In this document: positions 7,202 through 13,493 of the stretch, piece by piece
Layout of the letters: each line of letters begins with the position of its first letter
Numbering within the stretch: position 1 is the stretch's first letter
DNA from: Chlorobiota bacterium
GTDB lineage: Bacteria > Bacteroidota > Bacteroidia > Bacteroidales > JAADGE01
DNA: 13,493 nt
Direction of reading: 5' to 3'
Assembly: GCA_013153575.1 (NCBI GenBank)
Contig: JAADEE010000240.1
Coordinates: 1-13,493 of the forward strand
Notes under the pieces: generated by a model
What the model saw: the letters and a program-made list of their open reading frames with translations, nothing else
Told to the model about the DNA's origin: nothing
Database searches by the model: none
Made by a program: the position numbers and the translations under genes

Positions 7202-8428
7202 ATGTTATATTACTTATTCGAATATCTTGATAAAATTGACATTGCAGGAGCAGGTCTTTTTAAATATTTATCTTTCAGAGCATCACTTGCTGCTGTAACT
7301 TCGCTTATTGTATCAATGGTTTTCGGTAAGAAAATAATAAGGCTTTTACAAAAAATGCAAGTTGGCGAAGTTGTTCGCGATTTAGGTCTTGAAGGACAAT
7401 ATGCAAAAAAAGGAACCCCAACAATGGGCGGTATTATCATAATTGCCGCAATTTTAATCCCTGTTTTGCTTTTTGCAGAACTTGGCAATGTGTATATAAT
7501 TTTAATGCTAATAACAACTGTTTGGTTGGGACTTATTGGTTTTCTTGATGATTATATTAAAACTTTCAAAAAAGATAAAGCTGGTTTAGCCGGAAAATAT
7601 AAAATTATCGGGCAGGTTGGTTTAGGACTAATTGTTGGTCTTACTTTTTATTTTAGCGATACAATTCAAATTCGTGAAAATCCGGAAGCAAGTGCTTTGT
7701 GCGATAAAGAAATTGTTCAAGAATATGAATACCCAACAAATGGAAATAAACCACTAAAAACCACTATTCCTTTTTTAAAGAATAATGAATTTAATTATGA
7801 AAGTCTTGTAGGATTTATGGGCGAACATAAAAAAAGTGCAGCATGGGTTATTTTTGTAATTATGGTAATTATAATCATAACAGCCGTTTCAAATGGTGCA
7901 AATTTAACCGATGGTTTAGATGGTTTGGCAGCAGGCACATCCTCAATAATAGGGGCAACACTTGCCATATTTGCGTATGTGTCGGGTAACTTAATTTTTG
8001 CCGATTATCTTAACATAATGTACATACCTCATATTGGTGAGCTTGTAATTTTTGCAAGTGCATTTATGGGAGCAACAATTGGCTTTCTATGGTTCAATTC
8101 ATATCCTGCACAGGTTTTTATGGGCGATACAGGAAGTTTAACTTTGGGAGGAATTATTGCAGTTTTTGCAATTATTGTACGAAAAGAATTTCTAATACCG
8201 CTTTTAGCAGGAATATTTTTAGTTGAGAATTTGTCTGTAATGATACAAGTTGCATGGTTTAAATATACAAGGAAAAAGTATGGAGAAGGAAGACGTGTTT
8301 TTCTTATGTCGCCACTTCATCATCATTTTCAGAAGAAAGGAATTCCTGAGCCAAAAATAGTAGCAAGGTTCTGGATTGTGGGAATTTTATTAGCAATTTT
8401 AACAATTATTACATTGAAAGTTAGATAG
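7202..8428 (+). CDS. mraY: Phospho-N-acetylmuramoyl-pentapeptide transferase MraY
   Basis: A 408-residue polytopic membrane enzyme that transfers phospho-MurNAc-pentapeptide from UDP to undecaprenyl phosphate, forming lipid I. Landmarks are GTPTMGG (71-77), the Asp pair in GFLDDYIK (D116, D117), [12 protein letters not shown] (234-245) with D237 and D240, MGDTGSL (307-313, D309) and the histidine loop [11 protein letters not shown] (370-380). About ten hydrophobic segments are visible. It is longer than E. coli MraY (360 residues). The extra length is mainly a polar insert between about residues 153 and 213 ([26 protein letters not shown]). I recall this insert as common in Bacteroidota MraY. 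The end (TIITLKVR) is a normal MraY C-terminus, so the foreign segment that starts at its stop codon has not damaged it. Confidence 0.96.
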   Translation: MLYYLFEYLDKIDIAGAGLFKYLSFRASLAAVTSLIVSMVFGKKIIRLLQKMQVGEVVRDLGLEGQYAKKGTPTMGGIIIIAAILIPVLLFAELGNVYIILMLITTVWLGLIGFLDDYIKTFKKDKAGLAGKYKIIGQVGLGLIVGLTFYFSDTIQIRENPEASALCDKEIVQEYEYPTNGNKPLKTTIPFLKNNEFNYESLVGFMGEHKKSAAWVIFVIMVIIIITAVSNGANLTDGLDGLAAGTSSIIGATLAIFAYVSGNLIFADYLNIMYIPHIGELVIFASAFMGATIGFLWFNSYPAQVFMGDTGSLTLGGIIAVFAIIVRKEFLIPLLAGIFLVENLSVMIQVAWFKYTRKKYGEGRRVFLMSPLHHHFQKKGIPEPKIVARFWIVGILLAILTIITLKVR

Positions 8429-8457
8429 TTGAAGTGTGGGGTGTGAGTTGCGAGTTT
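8428..8457 (+). repeat. Left inverted-repeat arm, four 7-base units
   Basis: Immediately at the mraY stop (its last base is the first base of the array) there are four degenerate 7-base units: 8428-8434 GTTGAAG, 8435-8441 TGTGGGG, 8442-8448 TGTGAGT and 8449-8455 TGCGAGT. On the complementary strand the inner two read ACTCACA and ACTCGCA, the same unit as in the right arm. GC content is well above that of the surrounding DNA. Confidence 0.7.
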
Positions 8458-8880
8458 AAAAGATGATTTTTAAATTAATAAATTATAATGAGTAGTTACA
8501 AAGATTTAGAAATATATAAAATGGCTTATAAATTAGCTATTGAAATTCATCATATGTCTTTGAAATTACCCAAATATGAATTGTATGAACAAGGAAGTCA
8601 AATTAGAAGGTCGTCAAAAAGTATCAAAGATACAATTGCAGAAGGTTATGGTAGAAAAAGATATAAAGCAGATTTTATTAAGTTTTTAACTTATGCACAT
8701 GCATCATGTGATGAAACAATATCTCAATTAAATATGATAAGTGATTTGTATTATCCTGAAACACCATTAACAAAACTGATTGAAGATTATAACAATTTAG
8801 GAGGAAAAATTAACAAGTTTATAAGATATGTTGAAAACAAGTGGAAAACATAAAACTCGAGACTCGCAACTCGTAACCCA
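8437..8880 (+). other. Predicted long-range RNA stem enclosing the four-helix-bundle gene
   Basis: In RNA, 8437-8457 can pair with 8860-8880 over 21 positions. Seventeen are Watson-Crick pairs (11 in one uninterrupted run, 8445-8455 with 8862-8872), three are G-U pairs (8443/8874, 8444/8873, 8456/8861), and one is a mismatch (8441/8876). The loop of 402 bases holds the whole gene including start and stop. The mraY stop and murD start both lie outside. Pairing was worked out by hand; formation in the cell is inferred. Confidence 0.5.
8488..8853 (+). CDS. Four-helix-bundle protein of the S23 / 23S rRNA intervening-sequence family
   Basis: A 121-residue protein matching the family named after ORFs in 23S rRNA intervening sequences (S23, four helix bundle; Avd of diversity-generating retroelements is related). 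Recognisable blocks are DLEIYKMAYKLAIEIH (6-21), GSQIRRSSKSIKDTIAEGYGR (36-56, the family core QIRRxxxSIxxxIAEGxGR), FIKFLTYAHASCDE (63-76, an FIxFLxxAxxSxxE-like block) and a basic C-terminal helix (KINKFIRYVENKWK). Length is normal and the frame is intact. The molecular role of stand-alone members is unknown; binding of nucleic acid has been proposed because the bundle is basic. It has no known job in peptidoglycan synthesis and interrupts mraY-murD. It starts 59 bases after mraY and ends 77 bases before murD, much wider gaps than elsewhere in the cluster. No promoter element of its own is visible. Confidence 0.9.
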   Translation: MSSYKDLEIYKMAYKLAIEIHHMSLKLPKYELYEQGSQIRRSSKSIKDTIAEGYGRKRYKADFIKFLTYAHASCDETISQLNMISDLYYPETPLTKLIEDYNNLGGKINKFIRYVENKWKT

Positions 8881-8892
8881 AAACACGCAACC
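8855..8892 (+). repeat. Right inverted-repeat arm, 7-base unit array
   Basis: One base after the stop codon (TAA 8851-8853) of the four-helix-bundle gene, units of 7 bases follow in phase: ACTCGAG 8855-8861, ACTCGCA 8862-8868, ACTCGTA 8869-8875, ACCCAAA 8876-8882, ACACGCA 8883-8889, then ACC. The first three differ only at the last two positions. The array is inverted with respect to the left arm and contains the palindrome CTCGAG (8856-8861). Confidence 0.75.
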
Positions 8893-8930
8893 ATTAAAAA
8901 TAAATAAAGAGAAAAGAAGCAATTAAATAA

Positions 8931-10265
8931 ATGAACAAACGAATAGTCATATTAGGAGGAGGAATAAGCGGAGTTGGAGCAGCAATTCTTGCAAAAAAGC
9001 AAAGTTTTGATGTTTTTGTTTCTGACTTTGGAAAAATAAGTGAAGAAAACAAAAAACTTCTTTCAAATGAAGGAATTAACTTTGAAGAAGAAAAACACAC
9101 ATATGAACTTATTCTTAATGCAGATGAAATTATTAAAAGTCCGGGAATACCTGATAATGCACCTATAATTGTTTCTGCAAAAGAAAAAAGCATATCAATA
9201 ATTTCAGAAATTGAATTTGCATCAAGATATACAAATGCAAAAATGATTTGCATAACAGGCAGCAATGGAAAAACAACAACAACAGAACTAACATATCATA
9301 TTTATAAAAAAGCAGGACTAAATGTTGCGATGGCAGGAAATGTAGGAAAATCATTTGCTTTGCAAGTTGCAAAAGGAAATTACGATTATTTTATTTTAGA
9401 ATTAAGTAGTTTTCAACTTGACGGAATGTTTAACTTTAAAGCAGATGTAGCCATACTTCTTAACATAACGCCTGACCATTTAAATAGGTATAACAATGTT
9501 TTTCAGAATTATATAAATTCAAAATTCAGAATAACACAAAACATGACTGAAGATGACATTTTTATTTATAATGAAGATGACCCAATAATTCTTGAAGAAA
9601 TAAAAAAAAGAAACATTAAAGCTCAAAAAATTCCTTTTTCAGTTAAAAATGAATTAGAAGTTGGAGCATATAAAAAATTAGAAAAAATAATTATTAATAT
9701 CAATTCAAAACACTTTAATATGGAAAACAGTTTATTATCATTAGAAGGAGATCATAATGTTTATAATTCAATGGCTGCTGGTATTTCCGGTTTAGTTGAA
9801 GGTATTAGTAATCAGCAATTAAAGAAAAGTTTTTCTGATTTTGCAGGTGTTGAGCATCGTCTTGAAAAATATATAAAAGTAAGAGGAATTCAATTTATAA
9901 ATGACTCAAAAGCAACAAATGTAAATTCAGTTTGGTATGCCTTACAATCAATTGATGATGATATTGTTCTTATTATGGGAGGCAAAGAAGACGGGAATAA
10001 TTACTCAACTTTAAAAGATTTAGTAAGGCAAAAAGTGAAAGCAATTGTTGCAATGGGAGTTGATAATTCAAAAATTATTGAAGCATTTAAAGATATTACG
10101 AAAGTTTATGATACAAACTCAATGGAAGATGCTGTGAATACTTCATACAAAATTGCAAAACATGGAGATGTTGTTTTGTTATCACCGGCATGTAAAAGTT
10201 TTGATTTGTTCAAAAACTTTGAAGATAGAGGAAAACAATTTAAACAAGCAGTAAGAAATTTATAA
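8931..10265 (+). CDS. murD: UDP-N-acetylmuramoyl-L-alanine--D-glutamate ligase MurD
   Basis: A 444-residue cytoplasmic Mur ligase that adds D-glutamate to UDP-MurNAc-L-Ala with ATP. The N-terminal Rossmann-like domain opens with RIVILGGGISGVGAAIL (4-20). It includes EIIKSPGIP (66-74) and ISEIEF (91-96). The ATP loop is GSNGKTTTTEL (110-120), followed by LELSSFQLDG (156-165) and NITPDHLNRY (178-187). K198, in NYINSKFRIT, aligns with the carbamylated K198 of E. coli MurD. NDSKATN (324-330) and LSPACKSFDLFKNFEDRG (417-434) are C-terminal domain signatures. The ATG at 8931 is the only start that gives the standard N-terminus. The gap of 77 bases before it, unusual for this cluster, is taken up by the right repeat arm (8855-8892) and an AT-rich leader. 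FtsW follows after 26 bases. Confidence 0.97.
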   Translation: MNKRIVILGGGISGVGAAILAKKQSFDVFVSDFGKISEENKKLLSNEGINFEEEKHTYELILNADEIIKSPGIPDNAPIIVSAKEKSISIISEIEFASRYTNAKMICITGSNGKTTTTELTYHIYKKAGLNVAMAGNVGKSFALQVAKGNYDYFILELSSFQLDGMFNFKADVAILLNITPDHLNRYNNVFQNYINSKFRITQNMTEDDIFIYNEDDPIILEEIKKRNIKAQKIPFSVKNELEVGAYKKLEKIIININSKHFNMENSLLSLEGDHNVYNSMAAGISGLVEGISNQQLKKSFSDFAGVEHRLEKYIKVRGIQFINDSKATNVNSVWYALQSIDDDIVLIMGGKEDGNNYSTLKDLVRQKVKAIVAMGVDNSKIIEAFKDITKVYDTNSMEDAVNTSYKIAKHGDVVLLSPACKSFDLFKNFEDRGKQFKQAVRNL

Positions 10266-10291
10266 TAACTAACACAAAAAACACAAAAAGA

Positions 10292-11437
10292 GTGACTGCA
10301 ATTTTAAAATTCATAAAAGGAGATAAAGTTATTTGGGGAATAACTTTGGTTCTATTGCTTTTGTCTATACCTGCTGTGTATAGTGCATCTGCAATGATAT
10401 CTGCAAAATCACAAGGAGATGTGCATTTTCTTGTAAGGCAAATATCTGCGGTCGTTTTTGCATTAATTGTTGTTTTTGCATTTTCACATTTGAATTATAA
10501 ATCATATTTAGCAATAATTAAACTAATATTTCCTATTGTTTTAGTAATGTTGCTAATGACGTTGTTTTCAGGGGTTTCACACAATAATGCAAAGCGTTGG
10601 ATTGAACTTCCTGTTGTAGGAATTGAACTTCAAACTTCTGAAATTGCAAAAATTGCTTTGATAATATTTGTTTCAGCATTTTTAGCGAAACAAAAAAATA
10701 ATGAGGAAGCTTACAAGAGAAATGAAAGAATTGCTACAATAGTTTTTGTTGCAACTGTGGGATTAATTTTTCCTGCCGATTTATCTTCGGCATTAATGAT
10801 TTCGGCAATAATTGTATTAATAATGTTTGTAGCATCGGTTAGGATAAAAAATATTTATGTAATTATTTTGGTGGCATTAGGTTTGGCAATTTTGTATGTT
10901 TTACTGGCCGAAGCTTTTCATTGGCCCGGCAGGTTGTCAACTTGGACACACAGAATTGATGTGTTTTTTGGAAATAGTGAAACTTTAAGTAGCGATGAAA
11001 CTTATCAGTCGGATATTGCAAAAATGGCAATTGTGAATGGAGGTTTATTAGGGCAAGGTCCGGGTAATGGAACTGTTAGGTATTTATTGCCACAATCACA
11101 TTCCGATTTTATTTTTGCTTTTATTGTTGAAGAATACGGTGCTTGGATGGCAGTAATTATAACAATGTTGTATTTAGCATTGCTATACAGAGGAATTAGA
11201 ATTGCCCGAAAAACAAAAAGTTTATTTGCTGCCTACCTTGTTTTAGGTTTAACCTTTGCAATTGTATTACAGGCATTTATAAATATAGGAGTTTCCGTAG
11301 GGGCATTGCCGGTAACGGGGCAAACACTTCCTTTAATAAGTATGGGAAGAACATCTTTATTAGTTACAAGTTTTTCATTAGGTGTTATTTTAAACATTAG
11401 CAAATATAATGAAGAACAAGAATTTGAAAATCAATAA
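10292..11437 (+). CDS. ftsW: Septal peptidoglycan glycosyltransferase FtsW (SEDS family)
   Basis: A 381-residue polytopic protein of the SEDS family that polymerises lipid II into glycan at the septum together with FtsI. About ten hydrophobic helices are visible, starting at residues 13-32. Family blocks are NNAKRWIELPVVGIELQTSEIAK (98-120), GQGPGNGTVRYLLPQSHSDFIFAF (254-277) with Asp272 at the position of the essential Asp of FtsW/RodA, and LPVTGQTLPLISMGRTSLL (339-357). The start is GTG at 10292: no in-frame ATG or TTG exists between the murD stop and this codon, and the next ATG lies inside the first helix. FtsW is preferred over RodA because of the position between murD and murG. In the last block, SMGRTS stands where E. 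coli has SYGGSS; I cannot tell whether this is usual for the lineage. Confidence 0.95.
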   Translation: MTAILKFIKGDKVIWGITLVLLLLSIPAVYSASAMISAKSQGDVHFLVRQISAVVFALIVVFAFSHLNYKSYLAIIKLIFPIVLVMLLMTLFSGVSHNNAKRWIELPVVGIELQTSEIAKIALIIFVSAFLAKQKNNEEAYKRNERIATIVFVATVGLIFPADLSSALMISAIIVLIMFVASVRIKNIYVIILVALGLAILYVLLAEAFHWPGRLSTWTHRIDVFFGNSETLSSDETYQSDIAKMAIVNGGLLGQGPGNGTVRYLLPQSHSDFIFAFIVEEYGAWMAVIITMLYLALLYRGIRIARKTKSLFAAYLVLGLTFAIVLQAFINIGVSVGALPVTGQTLPLISMGRTSLLVTSFSLGVILNISKYNEEQEFENQ

Positions 11438-11448
11438 CCATAAAACAG

Positions 11449-12558
11449 ATGAAAAAAAACATAAAAATAATTATTAGCGGAGGCGGAACAGGAGGACATA
11501 TTTTTCCTGCAATTGCTATTGCACAAGCATTGAAAAGAATTAATTCTGAAATTGATATTCTTTTTGTTGGAGCAAAAGGTAAAATTGAAGAAAAGAAAGT
11601 TCCTGAAGCAGGATTTGATATTAAACTACTTGATATTAGAGGTTTTCAAAGAAAGTTTTCTTTTGAAACTTTAAAAAATATTTTTCGTTTGTTTGCAAGT
11701 ATTATAAAATCGAAAAAAATAATAAAGAAGTTTAAACCTGATGTTGTTGTTGGAGTTGGTGGTTATGCAAGCGGACCATTAGTTTTTTCTGCAACAAAAA
11801 AAGGAATTCCTGCATTAATACAAGAGCAAAATTCATATCCGGGTGTTACAAATAAAATTTTATCAAAAAAAGCAAGTAAAATTTGTGTGGCATATAGTGG
11901 AATGGAAAGGTTTTTTCCTAAAAATAAAATTATTTTAACAGGAAATCCTGTAAGAAAAAAAATTGTTGATACAAGTGCAACGAAAGAGGAAGTTTTAAGT
12001 TTTTTTAATCTTGAAGCAGATAAAAAAGTAATTTTAAGTCTTGGCGGAAGTGGTGGAGCAAAAAGCATTAATGATAGCATAAAATTAAATATTGAGAAAA
12101 TTGCAAAGCAAGATTTTTATTTTATCTGGCAAACAGGAAAAAATTATTTTGAAGAAAGCAAAAAAGCAGTTGAAGATGCAGGAGCAAAAAATATTTTAGT
12201 TTATGATTTTATTTCAAGAATGGATTTAGCATACAAAGCTGCTGATATTGTAATTTCAAGAGCTGGTGCAGGAACAATTTCAGAATTAGAATTGTTGGGA
12301 AAAGCTACAATTTTAATTCCGTCGCCAAATGTTGCCGAAGACCACCAAACAAAAAATGCAATGGCACTTGTAAATGAAAATGCAGCAATTATTGTTAAAG
12401 ATGTTGAGGCAAGAGAAAAATTAGTTGATGAGGCTATTAATTTAATTAATAATGAAGAAAGAATAAATGAGCTTTCAGAAAATATTTCTAAACTTAAAAA
12501 AGAAAATTCTGACCATAAAATTGCAGAAGAAGTTTTAAAACTTATAAAACAAAATTAA
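11449..12558 (+). CDS. murG: UDP-GlcNAc:undecaprenyl-PP-MurNAc-pentapeptide GlcNAc transferase MurG
   Basis: This 369-residue peripheral membrane GT-B glycosyltransferase (family GT28) adds GlcNAc to lipid I, making lipid II. The first glycine loop SGGGTGGHIFPAIAIA is at residues 10-25 with His17, a family-conserved active-site residue. GVGGYASGPL (102-111) and QEQNSYPGVTNK (125-136) complete the N-terminal half. GNPVR (165-169) marks the linker. The C-terminal half has SLGGSGGAKSIN (197-208) and the donor-binding region SRAGAGTISELELLGK (270-285). It ends with PSPNVAEDHQTKNA (291-304), where E298 and the H299-D/Q region contact UDP-GlcNAc in known homologues. It starts 11 bases after ftsW and ends 2 bases before murC. 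Confidence 0.97.
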   Translation: MKKNIKIIISGGGTGGHIFPAIAIAQALKRINSEIDILFVGAKGKIEEKKVPEAGFDIKLLDIRGFQRKFSFETLKNIFRLFASIIKSKKIIKKFKPDVVVGVGGYASGPLVFSATKKGIPALIQEQNSYPGVTNKILSKKASKICVAYSGMERFFPKNKIILTGNPVRKKIVDTSATKEEVLSFFNLEADKKVILSLGGSGGAKSINDSIKLNIEKIAKQDFYFIWQTGKNYFEESKKAVEDAGAKNILVYDFISRMDLAYKAADIVISRAGAGTISELELLGKATILIPSPNVAEDHQTKNAMALVNENAAIIVKDVEAREKLVDEAINLINNEERINELSENISKLKKENSDHKIAEEVLKLIKQN

Positions 12559-12560
12559 AG

Positions 12561-13493
12561 ATGTTGAACAAAAATCACATATCAAACAAAATAAAACTTG
12601 CTTATTTCATTGGAGTAGGAGGGATTGGTATGAGTGCTCTTGCAAGATATTACAATAGCATTGGTGTTAAAACTTTGGGTTATGATAAAACACCAAGTAG
12701 CATTACTGAAAGTTTGATAAGTGAAGGAATAGAAATACATTTTGAGGATGACATAAACTTAGTTCTTAATAAATTAAACGTATTAAAAAAAGAAGAAGTA
12801 ATTGTTGTTTATACACCTGCTGTGCCAAGTTCTCATTCTGAATTTCAGTGGTTTAAAGCAAACAACTATAAAATTTATAAAAGAGCAGAAGTTTTAGGAT
12901 TAATTACAAATGAATTTAAAACTTCGGCTGTTGCAGGTACGCATGGGAAAACATCTGTTTCAACAATAATTGCACATATTTTTAAATATACAAACCAACA
13001 GTTTAATGCTTTTTTAGGAGGAATTTCAAAAAATTATAATTCAAATTTAATATTAAGTTCAAAACCTGATAAAGCAATATTTGCAGTAACCGAAGCAGAT
13101 GAATTTGACCGTTCATTTTTGCAGCTTTTTCCTTGGAGTGCAGTTATAACTTCTGTTGATGAAGACCATTTAGATATTTACGAAGATATACATGATTTAA
13201 GGAAAACTTTCAGCAAATTTACAGGACAAATTCACAAAGATGGTTTTTTGGTAATTAAAAAAGGAGTTGAAATTGATAAATCAAATTTTCCTAAAAATGT
13301 TTACACTTATTCATTAAATGATGAGGCTGATTTTTATGCAAAAAATATTGTAAATGAAGCTAATAGAAGTATTTTTGATGTTGTTACACCAAAAGGAATA
13401 ATTGAAAGTGTAGAAATAAATATTCCGGGAAACCTAAATGTTGAGAATGTAGTTGCAGCAACAGCAATTGCAGTTTTGCATGAAATTAATGTT
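12561..13493 (+). CDS. murC: UDP-N-acetylmuramate--L-alanine ligase MurC, C-terminal part missing at window edge
   Basis: The frame from ATG 12561 stays open to the window end (311 codons). MurC enzymes are usually about 450-490 residues, so roughly two thirds is present. It joins L-alanine to UDP-MurNAc with ATP, the first peptide step of the pathway. The N-terminal domain has the dinucleotide-fold-like FIGVGGIGMSALAR (16-29) and VVYTPAVPSSHSE (82-94). The ATP loop is AGTHGKTS (125-132), followed by VTEADEFDRSF (176-186) and the DEDHLDIY block (200-207), all typical of MurC. Mpl, a related recycling ligase, also has a GTHGKT loop, but position directly behind murG favours MurC. It begins 2 bases after the murG stop. 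The remaining cluster genes (ftsQ, ftsA, ftsZ) would be expected beyond the edge. Confidence 0.94.
   Translation, partial: MLNKNHISNKIKLAYFIGVGGIGMSALARYYNSIGVKTLGYDKTPSSITESLISEGIEIHFEDDINLVLNKLNVLKKEEVIVVYTPAVPSSHSEFQWFKANNYKIYKRAEVLGLITNEFKTSAVAGTHGKTSVSTIIAHIFKYTNQQFNAFLGGISKNYNSNLILSSKPDKAIFAVTEADEFDRSFLQLFPWSAVITSVDEDHLDIYEDIHDLRKTFSKFTGQIHKDGFLVIKKGVEIDKSNFPKNVYTYSLNDEADFYAKNIVNEANRSIFDVVTPKGIIESVEINIPGNLNVENVVAATAIAVLHEINV

Larger units (their letters stand above)
8428..8892. mobile_element. Candidate inserted cassette: four-helix-bundle gene flanked by inverted heptamer arrays
   Basis: The 465 bases between the mraY stop codon and the murD leader look like a self-contained unit: left array (8428-8457), gene (8488-8853), right array (8855-8892). 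The arrays are inverted relative to each other and share an 11-base perfect match (GAGTTGCGAGT at 8445-8455 against its complement at 8862-8872). The flanking gene order mraY-murD is otherwise canonical. No transposase, recombinase or reverse transcriptase gene and no clear target-site duplication are visible. Mobility is inferred from the architecture and the interruption of a conserved operon. Confidence 0.4.

Noticed and set aside
8488..8853. Avd-type accessory gene of a diversity-generating retroelement
   Set aside because: The protein belongs to the same fold family, but there is no reverse transcriptase, no template/variable repeat pair and no target gene in the window.
8428..8892. CRISPR array reading of the repeated flanks
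   Set aside because: The units are 7 bases, contiguous without spacers and inverted on the two sides of a gene; nothing resembles repeat-spacer structure.
8894..9265. Minus-strand open frame of 123 codons over the start of murD
   Set aside because: Antisense shadow of murD; the murD frame carries all the family motifs.

Overview
This is an AT-rich window that carries the first ten genes of a division and cell wall (dcw/mra) cluster. It very probably comes from a member of the Bacteroidota. The reasons are the gene order, a long MraY with an extra periplasmic insert, a FtsI with a C-terminal PASTA domain, a four-helix-bundle (S23-type) gene, a GlsA-like acyltransferase, and promoter elements of the Bacteroidota type (TAnnTTTG, with TTTG about 18-19 bases upstream). 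The genus cannot be named from this sequence.

Left part (1-1654, minus strand): three genes form a probable operon read leftward. A lysophospholipid/O-acyltransferase family protein comes first, then a small secreted or membrane protein of unknown function, then the start of another exported protein cut by the window edge. Between 1655 and 1898 lies a divergent control region. It has a well-formed promoter for the acyltransferase operon and, facing right, three 10-bp direct repeats that fit known MraZ-binding boxes, placed just upstream of a TAnnTTTG element.

Right part (1899-13493, plus strand): mraZ, rsmH, ftsL-like, ftsI, murE, mraY, [four-helix-bundle gene], murD, ftsW, murG and murC (cut by the edge). 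Spacings are mostly -1 to about 30 bases, so this looks like one long transcript. MurC, MurD and MurE build the UDP-MurNAc-peptide; the murF step is not encoded here. MraY and MurG make lipid I and lipid II. FtsW polymerises and FtsI cross-links septal glycan, with FtsL as a divisome partner. MraZ probably regulates the whole unit and RsmH methylates 16S rRNA. MurE carries the DNPR motif of meso-diaminopimelate-adding enzymes.

The one thing that does not belong is the 465-base segment between mraY and murD (8428-8892). It holds a complete S23-like four-helix-bundle gene flanked by inverted arrays of 7-base units (consensus ACTCGNA on one strand). The two arms can pair in RNA over 21 positions with a single mismatch, enclosing the whole gene in the loop. 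This resembles the architecture of the intervening sequences of 23S rRNA, but here it sits inside an mRNA operon. It is the best candidate in the window for something undescribed.
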